A stretch of 62,208 nt of DNA, taken from Candidatus Melainabacteria bacterium SSGW_16 (GTDB lineage: Bacteria > Cyanobacteriota > Vampirovibrionia > 2-02-FULL-35-15). This document shows, in pieces, positions 52,721 through 61,937 of the stretch. The stretch's first letter is position 1; every line of letters begins with the position of its first letter. Where the stretch lies: positions 1-62,208 of the forward strand of contig DUDS01000020.1 in the NCBI GenBank assembly GCA_004769085.1. The letters run 5' to 3'. Position numbers and translations under genes: made by a program. Below the pieces are notes generated by a model. That model was given only the letters and a program-made list of their open reading frames with translations. It was not told where the DNA came from and searched no databases.

Positions 52721-53881
52721 TTAAGTCTCATTTCTACTCGTAACCAAAGTATCTGGCAAGCTCATCTTCTTCAGATAACCCTGTAACCATGGGTTTGTTA
52801 AACACCATGCAGCTATTGCTGGATTTAGTCTTTCACATATACCTTCAAGTTTGAATGTCTTTTCAGCAAACTCTCTGAGCCCCATTAATTCTGCTGCTGC
52901 TGCAACCCAGGATAATGCAGGTAACAATCTAGAAAAGACTATTCCTCCATTTTTTTGCATATGATAAAGAGCTTTGTTTGTCTTTTCAAGCTTCTCAAGA
53001 TCACTGCCATCTTTTTCACTTGATTTCATAATTCCAAATCTTGCTGCCCATGTACCGTATGAAAAATAACCAAGCGAATTAATAAATCTCTGGGTACCTT
53101 CACCAACACTCATGCCAAACATCCTGAACGTATCAATCCCCCGAGCAATAATATTTGGAATAAATAAAGCTGTGTCAACATACTCAACTGCTGCCTTGGC
53201 TCCGGTTCTGTCTTTATCAACTTCTTTTAACTGCGAAGGATTAAATTCCCTCCTCATTACTACATCAGCATTCATAGATGCAAATACCTGGTTCTGATTA
53301 AGCATGCCTGTTTTATAAACATCTGCTGCCCTATCAAAAAAATCATCGTCGCCTTTTAACCAGCCCCATAACATGCCAAATGCTCCACTACCATAAATAG
53401 CGCTTACCACAGAACCCATTACTACTCTAAAATGCTCATTGAGGTTATATATTCCTTTCCAGACATCTGGTATTTTCTTTGGCGCATTTTCATCTGTTAA
53501 TTTATCCCTGTTTGGCTTCCAAGGTCTGTAGCATGAATAAACAATTGACCAGCAGGCTCCATACCAGGCTCGTGCAAGTTTTTCTGTTCTTTCATTAACA
53601 AGTCCAACAAGCTGAAGCAATGGATAGATAATCCATGCTCCTTTAGCAACATCTCTTAAACAAAAGTGGTTATGTTTACTTCTATCTTCTTCTTCCCCTT
53701 CAACATATCCATTTACAATTCTGCAAAATTTATTGAATCCAGGATGTATTAATTCACCCTTAGTAACTCCGGCATGGCTACCATTTTCAGAATTATCCCC
53801 ACCAAGTAAATGACCATTAGATCTGCCACCAAGGCCTCGATCTGTTTGTAAGCTTCCTATTACTCCGGGAACTGGATTCAT
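52721..53881 (-). CDS. hypothetical protein, 386 aa
   Basis: No family recognised and no signal peptide. Gly/Asn/Ser-rich start (about 1-45), then a mostly helical protein with amphipathic or weakly hydrophobic stretches (KGAWIIYPLLQLVGLV, HFRVVMGSVVSAIYGSGAFG, LPALSWVAAAAELMG) that may associate with membrane without clear spanning helices. It has an unusual number of Trp/Tyr/Cys in the middle (WYGACWSIVYSCYRPWKP). It ends just upstream of pyrB on the same strand. Probably lineage-specific. Confidence 0.65.
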   Translation of the reverse strand: MNPVPGVIGSLQTDRGLGGRSNGHLLGGDNSENGSHAGVTKGELIHPGFNKFCRIVNGYVEGEEEDRSKHNHFCLRDVAKGAWIIYPLLQLVGLVNERTEKLARAWYGACWSIVYSCYRPWKPNRDKLTDENAPKKIPDVWKGIYNLNEHFRVVMGSVVSAIYGSGAFGMLWGWLKGDDDFFDRAADVYKTGMLNQNQVFASMNADVVMRREFNPSQLKEVDKDRTGAKAAVEYVDTALFIPNIIARGIDTFRMFGMSVGEGTQRFINSLGYFSYGTWAARFGIMKSSEKDGSDLEKLEKTNKALYHMQKNGGIVFSRLLPALSWVAAAAELMGLREFAEKTFKLEGICERLNPAIAAWCLTNPWLQGYLKKMSLPDTLVTSRNET

Positions 53882-54039
53882 ATTGTTCTAAAATTACAAA
53901 TTAAAATAAATCTAAAAAGCACAAATACTGTATCTGAGGTATTTTTGCTCTTTAAATTGGTACTAATTATGTTGTATTTAAAGGTATATCAATATATTTT
54001 GTAAATAAATATAATTAATTTTTTCCTAATTATTTATCC

Positions 54040-54139
54040 GCCCTCCTTGCTCATTCTTCGCTTGTCGGGCTTGCCATGTACTCACGGGATACCATTTGTA
54101 ACTACTTTACAGATTTTGCCGAGTAAATCGTCAAAATCT
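54040..54139 (+). repeat. family A dispersed repeat, shortened copy
   Basis: Block at 54040-54073 (lacking two bases of the consensus), variable spacer and hairpin 54111-54139 (AGATTTTG/CAAAATCT around CGA/TCG). The tail is absent. It lies between the divergent 386-residue gene and fmt. Confidence 0.8.
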
Positions 54140-54310
54140 TTCTTTGTTACAGCTTTATTTTCACCTTACGAAGAACCTGAATAGTTGTTTTTTAATGGTC
54201 AAATCTTAAAAAAACATAAATACAAGGTTAACTTCAATGGTTTTCTTAACCAAAGGCTTAATCATAAAAAACAACTTGGTAAATTTGAAGTCTTTAATTA
54301 TAACCTAACC

Positions 54311-55255
54311 ATGAAAACAATTTTTCTAGGCACACCTGAATTTGCAATTCCATCTCTGGAAGTTTTGCTGAAAACTCCATGGATAGAGCTACTTGCTGTT
54401 TGCACACAGACTGATAAAGAAGCTGGCAGAGGAAAGCAAATTAAAAGCCCGCCAGTAAAAGATTTTGCATTGAAAAATAACATTCAAATTATACAAGCAC
54501 AAAAAATTGCAAAAGAAAATGACGCAATAACCAAACTAAAAAGTTTAAATCCGGATATTCTTATAAGCTGCTCCTTTGGACAAATATTAAATGAAGATAT
54601 ATTAAATATTGCACCGCTTGGAGCAATAAATGTTCATGCTTCATTACTTCCAAAATACCGTGGCGCAGCACCTATAAACTGGGCAATATTAAATGGTGAT
54701 AATGAAACCGGGATAACAATAATGAAAACAGTTTTAAGTCTCGATGCAGGACCAACAATATATCAGGAGAAATGTGAAATAGGTGAAAATGAGACTTCAA
54801 CAGAACTATATAAAAGACTAAGTATCCTTGGCGCAAAAACATTAATCAAGACACTTGAATTAATTAAAAGTGGAAAAGCTAAATTTGTGCCACAAGAAGA
54901 ATCAAAAGCCACAAAATCTCCTTCGCTAAAAAAAGAAATGGGTCTTATTGACTGGAATAATAATGCAAAAGATATCCATAATAAAATCCGTGGTTTACAG
55001 CCATGGCCATCAGCATACACACATTTTAATGGCAAAACAATAAAAATATGGGAAAGCAGAATTGAAAAATCAATGCTATCAGAAAATGAAAAATTCGAAC
55101 CAGGAACAATAATTGAAATCACAGACTGCATAAAAGTAAAAACAAAAGATAGTCATATAAACATATATAAACTACAACCTGAAAATAAAAATATTATTAA
55201 TGCAAAAGACTGGATTAATGGTGCAAGAGTAAAAATTGGCGATAGATTTGACTAA
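54311..55255 (+). CDS. fmt: methionyl-tRNA formyltransferase
   Basis: 314 residues from ATG 54311 (MKTIFLGTPEFAIPSLEVL); the longer frame from 54185 adds 42 residues with no family likeness. The catalytic segment INVHASLLPKYRGAAPINWA contains the conserved Asn, His and the Pro-Lys-Tyr-Arg-Gly motif; DAGPTIYQEK follows. The C-terminal domain binds initiator tRNA. No def gene is next to it, unlike the common def-fmt pair. Confidence 0.96.
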   Translation: MKTIFLGTPEFAIPSLEVLLKTPWIELLAVCTQTDKEAGRGKQIKSPPVKDFALKNNIQIIQAQKIAKENDAITKLKSLNPDILISCSFGQILNEDILNIAPLGAINVHASLLPKYRGAAPINWAILNGDNETGITIMKTVLSLDAGPTIYQEKCEIGENETSTELYKRLSILGAKTLIKTLELIKSGKAKFVPQEESKATKSPSLKKEMGLIDWNNNAKDIHNKIRGLQPWPSAYTHFNGKTIKIWESRIEKSMLSENEKFEPGTIIEITDCIKVKTKDSHINIYKLQPENKNIINAKDWINGARVKIGDRFD

Positions 55256-55283
55256 TTTTACGTTATTTATGGTTATTACTACC

Positions 55284-55318
55284 ACCTTCTTTGCTCATTC
55301 TTCGCTTGTCAGGCTTTA
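55284..55318 (+). repeat. family A block fragment
   Basis: ACCTTCTTTGCTCATTCTTC then GCTTGTCAGGCTTTAC matches only the conserved block of the family with four or so changes; no hairpin follows. It lies just past the fmt stop. Confidence 0.7.
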
Positions 55319-55382
55319 CAGTAACTATTTATGCTAAAAATAGAGAGTTCGTATAATATTAATACCAGGAGGTTTTGATTAT

Positions 55383-56072
55383 ATGCTCACACTACTTTGG
55401 ATTTCAGGACTTTTACTTGTAATTCTTCCACAACTCTGGGTAAGAAGTACTTTAAATAAATATGCATTAGAACCAGCATCAGTTGGAAAAACAGGGGCTG
55501 AAGTTGCAAGGGAAATACTACAAAGAAACGGTTTAAATAATGTAAGTGTAGAAACCACTCATCAGGGAGATCATTATGATCCGATTAGCAAATCAGTAAG
55601 GCTTTCACAGGATTACTACCAGGGTAATTCGCTTACAGCTGTAACAGTAGCTGCACATGAATGCGGACATGCAATTCAGGATGCAGAAAATTATGGTTTT
55701 ATGAAGCTCAGAACTTCACTTGCACCAGTGATCCAAATCTGCCAGTTTGGACCAATGCTTCTTGTTATAAGCCTTATGCTTACAGCACTACTTGCAAGCT
55801 CTATATGGAAACTAACTGCAATCGTAGGACTTTTAATGTATATTGGAATATTTTTCTTTCAGATGCTTACTTTACCGGTTGAGCTTGATGCGAGTTTTGC
55901 ACGCGCAGTACCAGTGCTCGAAGGGGCAGGATATATTTCTCCTGATGAAAAACAAAAAGCAAATAAAATTCTTCAGGCATGCGCCTTCACATATATAGCA
56001 GCTGCTCTTTTCAGCCTGATAGAAATTTTAAGATGGGCATTAATTCTTTTTGCAAACAGAAATCGTAATTAA
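55383..56072 (+). CDS. membrane zinc metallopeptidase (YugP-like)
   Basis: 229 residues. Zinc site HECGHAIQDAE (HExxH, about 97-101) after VTVAAHECGH; N-terminal anchor (1-22) and three further helices after the catalytic part; late MLTLPVELDASFARA is typical of the Zn_peptidase_2 family. Function unknown, possibly membrane protein quality control. A clear CAGGAGG ribosome site precedes ATG. It overlaps the convergent charged-protein gene by 4 bp. Confidence 0.92.
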   Translation: MLTLLWISGLLLVILPQLWVRSTLNKYALEPASVGKTGAEVAREILQRNGLNNVSVETTHQGDHYDPISKSVRLSQDYYQGNSLTAVTVAAHECGHAIQDAENYGFMKLRTSLAPVIQICQFGPMLLVISLMLTALLASSIWKLTAIVGLLMYIGIFFFQMLTLPVELDASFARAVPVLEGAGYISPDEKQKANKILQACAFTYIAAALFSLIEILRWALILFANRNRN

Positions 56073-56341
56073 TCTAGTTCAAGTACCGGCTCTTTTCCAG
56101 GAGTTTCACCCCTGATAAAACTATCAGGCTTATCTTCTGAGTCGCTATCATTGTCGTCTTTATCTAAATTCTTGTGCTTTTTCCCTTTATGCTTTTTATG
56201 TTTATTTGATTTTTTGTCACTATCTGTATCATCTGCACTTTGAAGCTGATCTTTATCTGAGTCATGTTCATCACAGGAGTACACAGGGGTGCTCGCTAAC
56301 AAAACGAGAAACGATAACAAACATAAAAAACTATTTCTCAT
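56069..56341 (-). CDS. secreted highly charged small protein
   Basis: 90 residues. Signal peptide 1-22 with a lipobox-like end (STPVYSC), so Cys23 could be lipidated. The mature part is almost entirely Asp, Glu, Lys, Ser and His, with a basic core KSNKHKKHKGKKHK between two Asp-rich stretches; it is likely disordered and may bind metal ions or polyanions. No family recognised. Same strand as the Cys-rich secreted protein 50 bp upstream. Confidence 0.6.
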   Translation of the reverse strand: MRNSFLCLLSFLVLLASTPVYSCDEHDSDKDQLQSADDTDSDKKSNKHKKHKGKKHKNLDKDDNDSDSEDKPDSFIRGETPGKEPVLELD

Positions 56342-56390
56342 AAAATATTTTCACATCCTGAAAATGTTATCTGGTTTTTCAGATCAATGG

Positions 56391-56663
56391 TTATTCGCCA
56401 CCACCGACACATTCCTGATCTGAGCAGGTAAGGCAATCAACCATACTGCACTGATAATCATCACATTTTTTACAGATGACAGTTACATTTATAGTAATTA
56501 CTGCGCATTCAGAACAGACTCTGCATGCATGTCCTTGTGACGCAGCAGTATTACATTCATCCTGTGGTGTTAAAGCAAATGCAGCACTAGATAAAAACAA
56601 GGAAGCTACTGAAACTAAAAATAAAGTTTTAAATAACTTTAAAAGCATACTATTCTCCTTCAT
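56391..56663 (-). CDS. secreted cysteine-rich small protein
   Basis: 90 residues: signal peptide about 1-30 ending SSAAFA before LTPQDE. The mature part of about 60 residues contains 10 cysteines (for example CRVCSEC, CKKCDDYQC, CLTCSDQEC), most in CxxC-like pairs. This pattern fits a disulfide-rich or metal-binding miniprotein. No known family is recognised. A GGAGAA site lies upstream of ATG. An extracellular thioredoxin-like protein is encoded elsewhere in the window, but a link is only speculative. Confidence 0.68.
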   Translation of the reverse strand: MKENSMLLKLFKTLFLVSVASLFLSSAAFALTPQDECNTAASQGHACRVCSECAVITINVTVICKKCDDYQCSMVDCLTCSDQECVGGGE

Positions 56664-56895
56664 AAAGGGTTAAAAGGTACCAATTTATTTATTGACAAAA
56701 GTAATAAGGTCTAATCACTTATAGGTATAAATAAGATTAATTCCTTCTAAGGATCGGAGTTAAAAGCCTGTAATTCAAGGGAAATTCCACAGTTAAGAAA
56801 GTTAATTTTATTTTAATCCACCAAAAGGTGGAGAGATAGTTATAAAATAGTTTCGACTATAAAAAGCTCATTTATAAACACTAAGGAGATATAAA

Positions 56896-57546
56896 ATGAT
56901 AATTTCAGGAGATTTTACAGCACTTGGCCCAGATATACCATCACGGTCCAGAAGAGGATTTGGACCCAGAGTTTATCATAAGTTTCCTACTCTTGATGAT
57001 CTAAGAGGAGGCGGAGGACTTGCAAAATCAGCTCCTATAAGTGATTTACCAGCACCACCTGATTCTTCAGGTGGCAGATGGAGAATAATTAGACCTGATG
57101 TCAGCATACTTGATAACAGGATTATAGTAGCAACTATTGATGAAGATATATTCCAGGCATTTTGGTCTAACAACAAAACAGCAGACGCTGCTAGTAGAAC
57201 AAAAGCTAAATTAAAAGGTGTTGCCTCATGGGTAAATGATTACCCAAGAATACAAAGACCAAATGAAATAGATGAAACTTCATACCAAATATTAAAAGCT
57301 GAGTTAAGAGCATTACACCAGGCAGAAGGCTACACATTACTAAGTCTGGGAGAATCATCTAGTCCACCATTTGTAAACAATGTACTTTGCAGAGCTTTGA
57401 TTGGGTTACATAAAGAAGGGATTCACCCTGTACTATGTGATGTAGACAAAGATTTAATTGAATCATTTGAAGTAAAAAAAATTGATAAATTATTTCCACT
57501 TTATGAATCACAAGAAGCTGCAGTAAAAGCATTACAAGCTACATAA
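56896..57546 (+). CDS. divergent STAS-domain protein
   Basis: 216 residues. The N-terminal 70 are low in secondary structure and Gly/Pro-rich. Residues about 80-216 resemble a STAS (anti-sigma-factor antagonist) fold, with the typical ending CRALIGLHKEGIHPVLCDVD, then FEVKKIDKLFPLYESQEAAV. The usual phospho-Ser position (DSSG-like) reads GESSSPPF. It could regulate a sigma or signalling protein. The leader carries a CCACC-AAAA-GGTGG hairpin (about 56818-56831) and an ATAGT-TTCG-ACTAT hairpin (56847-56860); AAGGAG precedes ATG. Confidence 0.65.
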   Translation: MIISGDFTALGPDIPSRSRRGFGPRVYHKFPTLDDLRGGGGLAKSAPISDLPAPPDSSGGRWRIIRPDVSILDNRIIVATIDEDIFQAFWSNNKTADAASRTKAKLKGVASWVNDYPRIQRPNEIDETSYQILKAELRALHQAEGYTLLSLGESSSPPFVNNVLCRALIGLHKEGIHPVLCDVDKDLIESFEVKKIDKLFPLYESQEAAVKALQAT

Positions 57547-57614
57547 CCCTTATGTCTAGATTACTTTGTTAAAACAACAATACCAAATTAACATTTTTGC
57601 GAAAGTTAATTTCA

Positions 57615-57739
57615 TTTAAGAATTCAAAATTGTTAAAGCCAACTTTCATTTTGTTTTAAGAATTCAAGACTCAGATTTTAGATTACTTTATCTATAATAA
57701 TAAAAATCTGTTAATAGAAATATATTTAAGAATTTAAAA
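57615..57739 (+). repeat. three direct TTTAAGAATTYAARA repeats
   Basis: Near-identical 15-mers at 57615-57629, 57655-57669 and 57725-57739, in the 220-bp gap upstream of the triple-repeat protein gene. A TATAAT (57693-57698) lies between the second and third. They may be regulator-binding sites. A strong chance component is possible in such AT-rich DNA. Confidence 0.4.
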
Positions 57740-57767
57740 ACTAAAAATTATAGAAAGGAAAATACAT

Positions 57768-58643
57768 ATGTTTGTTACAGAAGCTGGTCAAGAGGCAGCA
57801 CAACGGTTAGCACAGCAAAGAAGAGCTGCTCAATTACATAAAGGGCAAAACCATGGAAATGGTGGTAACGGTTCAACTCATAAAGCAATTTTAAGAGTCG
57901 TTGAAGCACTAAAAGGTATACAGCCAGGAAACTGGGAATACAGCCAGGGAGGAGCCGGCACAAATATTAACTACAATGGATTACCGGTTTGTATAGTGAC
58001 TTCAGGCTTACATGTTTTAACTTCAGGAGCTATGTCAACAAAAATCAGGCTTAAAAATTCAGAAGATGAAGGTTTTGTAGATCCAAGTATTGTTGCCGGA
58101 CAAATAGAAAAGCTCATTCCACCTGCTGCAATTCTTTTGAATAATCTCAATGCACTTGGTCTTGGTGAATGGGATATAACCTTTGAGCATAACAGTACAC
58201 AAATTCGAAACAATGGTAATACCCTCTTTCTTTTAAAAGGGAACAGCATTTCAGCTCCTTATAGCAAAACCCCTTTTGCTGAACTTTCAGCAGATCGCTC
58301 AAATTTAGATCAGGTTGGAACGCAACTTGCTGTTTTAAAAGTACTAAATGACGGTGTTGACGGTGCAAATACTCTAAGTCGCGGCTGGACTTTTACACCA
58401 GGAATAAATGGAAGTGAAACTACTGTTTCATATGGTGGAAACCCGGCTTTTGCACTGGACGCTGATACAAATATAGTAAAAATAGCTGACAGGAGTAAAA
58501 TAGGTGTCCAAATCAGAACAAATAATGGAGCATTTGCAGATCCTGAAAATGTAGCATTAGTTCTTGATGAAAACAAACCAAATGTACAAGCTGGCGGACC
58601 ATCACAAGCAGGATTTGCAGCAAGAAGAAGATTTTTACCTTAA
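57768..58643 (+). CDS. triple-repeat protein of unknown function
   Basis: 291 residues built of three repeats of about 75-80 residues (roughly 42-115, 119-190 and 192-262). Each has an Ile/Leu-rich helix, a G-x-W core (PGNWEYSQ, LGEWDITF, SRGWTFTP), a beta hairpin with T-x-x-x-x-N/G-G (INYNGLPV, IRNNGNTL, VSYGGNPA) and an Ile/Lys-rich strand. N-terminal Ala/Gln/Arg helix and a Gly/Pro/Arg tail. No signal peptide; no named family. AGAAAGGAAAA precedes ATG. Confidence 0.68.
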   Translation: MFVTEAGQEAAQRLAQQRRAAQLHKGQNHGNGGNGSTHKAILRVVEALKGIQPGNWEYSQGGAGTNINYNGLPVCIVTSGLHVLTSGAMSTKIRLKNSEDEGFVDPSIVAGQIEKLIPPAAILLNNLNALGLGEWDITFEHNSTQIRNNGNTLFLLKGNSISAPYSKTPFAELSADRSNLDQVGTQLAVLKVLNDGVDGANTLSRGWTFTPGINGSETTVSYGGNPAFALDADTNIVKIADRSKIGVQIRTNNGAFADPENVALVLDENKPNVQAGGPSQAGFAARRRFLP

Positions 58644-58650
58644 GAATATT

Positions 58651-60258
58651 TTATTCCCACTCAATAGTGGCAGGTGGTTTGGATGTTATATCATAAACCA
58701 CTCTGTTTATACCTGGCACTTCATTTACAAGTCTGTTGCTGATTTTTTCCATCACTTCATAAGGCAATTTTGCCCAGTCAGCGGTCATCCCGTCTTCACT
58801 TGTAACCGCCCGTAAGACAACAGGATTTGAATAGGTTCTTTTATCTCCCATAACACCTACACTCTGAATCGGGAGAAGTACACCAAAGACCTGCCAGACA
58901 GAGTTATATAAACCAGCTTTATTTATTTCATCCCGGATTATTGAATCTGCTTCACGAAGAGTTTCAAGTCTTTCTTCTGTAACCTCACCTATTATTCTTA
59001 TAGCAAGACCAGGACCAGGAAAAGGATGTCGTTCAATAATTCTCTTTGGAACAGCTAACTGTTTTGCAATTTTTCTTACTTCATCCTTAAATAATTTTCT
59101 AAATGGCTCAACAAGTTTAAATTGAAGATCTTTCGGGAGTCCACCTACATTGTGATGTGATTTGATTTTTACAGCAACACGTTCCCCTGTTTTTGGATCA
59201 ATATTAGAATCTGCAGATTCAATGACATCAGGATACAAAGTACCCTGAGCCAGGTAATCAAAAGGACCTATTTTTGCTGATTCTTCTTCAAATACCCTTA
59301 TGAATTCATTTCCGATGACTTTTCTTTTTTGCTCAGGATCAATAACTCCACTAATTGCTTTTAAAAACCTGTCCTTTGCATTTATATAGTGAACCTGTAT
59401 ATGAAACTCATTCTGGAATGTCGTTAAAAGTCTTTTAGGTTCACCTTTCCTCATAAAACCTTGATCTATAAACATACAGGAAAGATTATCTCCAATAGCC
59501 TTATGAAGTAAAAAAGCAAGTGTTGAACTGTCAACGCCGCCTGACAGAGCAAGAAGGATTTTCTTATCACCAACTCTGGCTTTTACCTGACTTATTGAAT
59601 CTTCGATGAAACGATCCATTGTCCAGGAAGGTTTTGCACAGCATATATTCAGAACAAAATTTCTGAGTATTTCAATTCCATTCATGGTATGAACCACTTC
59701 AGGATGAAACTGCACACCATAAAGCTTTTTATCATTATTTGAAATAGCTGCAGAAGGTGAGTTTACAGTCTTCGCACTGATTTTAAACCCAGATGGTAAC
59801 TCTGCCACATTATCACCATGACTCATCCAGCTTATAAATTTACTTTCAAGATCCAAAAACAGTTTATCTTTTGGATCAATTTCAAGCACTGCTTTGCCAT
59901 ATTCTCTTTTATCAGCCTGTACAACTTTTCCTCCAAGAACTTTTGCCATAAGCTGCATCCCATAACAAACACCAAGTATAGGAACACCCATATTAAATAT
60001 TTCAGGATCACATATTGGCGCATCATTATCATAAACACTGCTTGGTCCTCCGGATAAAATTATTCCCTTTGGATTCATTTTTTTAATTTGCTCAGCAGTT
60101 GTCCTGTATGAAATTAATTCTGAATAAACATTTAGCTCTCTGATTCTTCTGGCAATCAGTTCTGAATATTGTGAACCAAAATCAATTACAAGCACTGAGT
60201 CAAAAAACTCTATGCTGTTGTCAGATAAAGTCTTATTTAATAATTCTGAGTGCTGCAT
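58651..60258 (-). CDS. guaA: GMP synthase (glutamine-hydrolysing)
   Basis: 535 residues. Class I glutamine amidotransferase domain (about 20-210; nucleophile Cys in [10 protein letters not shown], His-x-Glu in FHPEVVHT), ATP pyrophosphatase domain with [13 protein letters not shown] (about 240), and the dimerisation domain ending [15 protein letters not shown]. It converts XMP to GMP. N-terminus has about 18 extra residues. Convergent with the triple-repeat gene (7-bp gap). No guaB nearby. Confidence 0.98.
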   Translation of the reverse strand: MQHSELLNKTLSDNSIEFFDSVLVIDFGSQYSELIARRIRELNVYSELISYRTTAEQIKKMNPKGIILSGGPSSVYDNDAPICDPEIFNMGVPILGVCYGMQLMAKVLGGKVVQADKREYGKAVLEIDPKDKLFLDLESKFISWMSHGDNVAELPSGFKISAKTVNSPSAAISNNDKKLYGVQFHPEVVHTMNGIEILRNFVLNICCAKPSWTMDRFIEDSISQVKARVGDKKILLALSGGVDSSTLAFLLHKAIGDNLSCMFIDQGFMRKGEPKRLLTTFQNEFHIQVHYINAKDRFLKAISGVIDPEQKRKVIGNEFIRVFEEESAKIGPFDYLAQGTLYPDVIESADSNIDPKTGERVAVKIKSHHNVGGLPKDLQFKLVEPFRKLFKDEVRKIAKQLAVPKRIIERHPFPGPGLAIRIIGEVTEERLETLREADSIIRDEINKAGLYNSVWQVFGVLLPIQSVGVMGDKRTYSNPVVLRAVTSEDGMTADWAKLPYEVMEKISNRLVNEVPGINRVVYDITSKPPATIEWE

Positions 60259-60350
60259 ATTTGGGAATATTTTACTCTCTGGGTACTTCTTCAGGTAAAA
60301 TTACTCAGATTATTTAACAATCTAAAAAAGTAGATACATTAAAACCAATT

Positions 60351-61769
60351 TCAATACTCACAAACAGAAGGTATTCCATTAGAATTATCATCTGTTAAAA
60401 GCAAAACTCCAATCTTTATAACCGGAAGTAAAGTCATGGTTATATAACCTTGAACATCATCTTCCGTAATACAGCCAGGAATTAATTCAGAACCTACACA
60501 TCTAAGACTATCAATTTGTTCAGCTACCTTAGCAAGATTACGGTAACCCTTAATCAGACCGTTTACACATTTTATTCTGTTTTCTGCTTGCAATGAATTC
60601 TCTATATCAAATAAAGCAATAGTTATTTTTTTATCAATCCTCTCTATATCGTTGGATAAAGCCAAGGTGTTTTTTGCATTTGCTATTTCATTAATGGCTT
60701 CCTGAAATCTGGGTATTAAATTGGTTTTATCTGCCACATAATTCTTTTCATCATTTATTTTTGAATCAATTACTGTTAGATTACCCGCAAGGTTTTCATT
60801 TAATATCTGGGTAATATAAGTTTTACTATTTACCAAATCAGTACCTATATCAATTGGTAAATTATTTAGCACCAGAAAATCAATAATTCTGAGGGTTTCA
60901 GCATCAGCAACGTATAAAATAGGAATCTCTCCAAGAGTATTATTAATGGTAGTTATATAGACCTTATTTGAAGCAGGATTCACAGTAATTGCAGTAGGAA
61001 ATCCCGGGACTGAAAACTTAACATTGGTTTTATCATCAAGAGTCAGTGAATCATTTATCACAGCAATAAAACTATCTCTGGAATTTTTTCTGGATTTGTT
61101 TTTTCTATTGGTTGCAATAAAAACTTTATTTGTTTCCAGATTAACAGCTACATCAACAATTTCACTTCCAGGCACAGTATAAGTTTTAATTACCTGATTT
61201 GTACTTCCATCTATAACACTTAAAACATCAGATGTTCCTGTAACAAATATATGATTAGTGTTTGGATTTACAGCTATCTGGACAGCACCGTCAGGAATAA
61301 AAATCTGATTAATTAAAGTATCAGTATTCCCATCAATCACAGATAAGATATTTGTCGGGTCACTTGCAGTATAAATCAAATTAGTATCAGGGTTAACAGC
61401 TACTCCAGCACCATCACCTCCTATATTTATTGTTTTTTCAACAGTATTAGATCCTCCATTAATTACTGAAAGAGTATCTATGTGAACAGTATATATTTTA
61501 TTTGTTTTACTGTTCAGATCGATTCCATATGGCTCTTTGCCTATCTGAACAGTAGCTGTGATTTTGCTAGTAGAGGAATCAATTACAGAAACAGTATCTG
61601 ACTGATTATTGGTTACATAAATCCTGTTTGTATTTGAATTTATTGCAACACCAATAGGATTAGCTTCTACAATAATGTCACCTGTAATAGTTTCAGCAAA
61701 TACAAATGAAGTATTTGCTGAAAACAACAATAATAAAATTCCGATTAGTAACTTAAAAATTTTATTCAA
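60351..61769 (-). CDS. exported YVTN-type beta-propeller protein
   Basis: 472 residues. Signal peptide about 1-25 (LLLFSANTSFVFA). Residues about 30-350 are YVTN repeats of about 43 residues (NRIYVTNNQSDTVSVID, NKIYTVH...LSVING, NLIYTASDPTNILSVIDG, NHIFVTGTSDVLSVIDG), enough for a seven-bladed propeller. The C-terminal part (about 370-472) is helical with four Cys. It is likely surface or periplasmic and mediates protein interaction. Divergent from the last gene. Confidence 0.88.
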   Translation of the reverse strand: MNKIFKLLIGILLLLFSANTSFVFAETITGDIIVEANPIGVAINSNTNRIYVTNNQSDTVSVIDSSTSKITATVQIGKEPYGIDLNSKTNKIYTVHIDTLSVINGGSNTVEKTINIGGDGAGVAVNPDTNLIYTASDPTNILSVIDGNTDTLINQIFIPDGAVQIAVNPNTNHIFVTGTSDVLSVIDGSTNQVIKTYTVPGSEIVDVAVNLETNKVFIATNRKNKSRKNSRDSFIAVINDSLTLDDKTNVKFSVPGFPTAITVNPASNKVYITTINNTLGEIPILYVADAETLRIIDFLVLNNLPIDIGTDLVNSKTYITQILNENLAGNLTVIDSKINDEKNYVADKTNLIPRFQEAINEIANAKNTLALSNDIERIDKKITIALFDIENSLQAENRIKCVNGLIKGYRNLAKVAEQIDSLRCVGSELIPGCITEDDVQGYITMTLLPVIKIGVLLLTDDNSNGIPSVCEY

Positions 61770-61876
61770 AACAGGTAACAGTATAAATCGACTTCCTTAA
61801 TAAATTAAAAATATTCAAAATTATTACTTCAGCTTTCAAATAACCAGGAAATAATTAGGTATTAGCAGTTAAAGGC

Positions 61877-61905
61877 TTGAAAATACTATCCAATTCATAT
61901 ATTCT
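61877..61905 (+). promoter_or_regulatory. putative promoter of the last gene
   Basis: TTGAAA (61877-61882) and TATTCT (61900-61905) with a 17-bp spacer, about 33 bp before the start codon at 61938. Confidence 0.45.
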
Positions 61906-61937
61906 CTTACCAATTCACATAAAAGGTTAAGTAGTCA

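Noticed and set aside
54185..54310. 42-residue extension of Fmt
   Set aside because: Conserved Fmt sequence begins at the ATG at 54311 and the extension has no similarity.
56692..56731. TTGACA upstream of the STAS-like gene as a promoter
   Set aside because: No acceptable -10 box lies 16-18 bp downstream; the nearest TATA-like boxes are too far.
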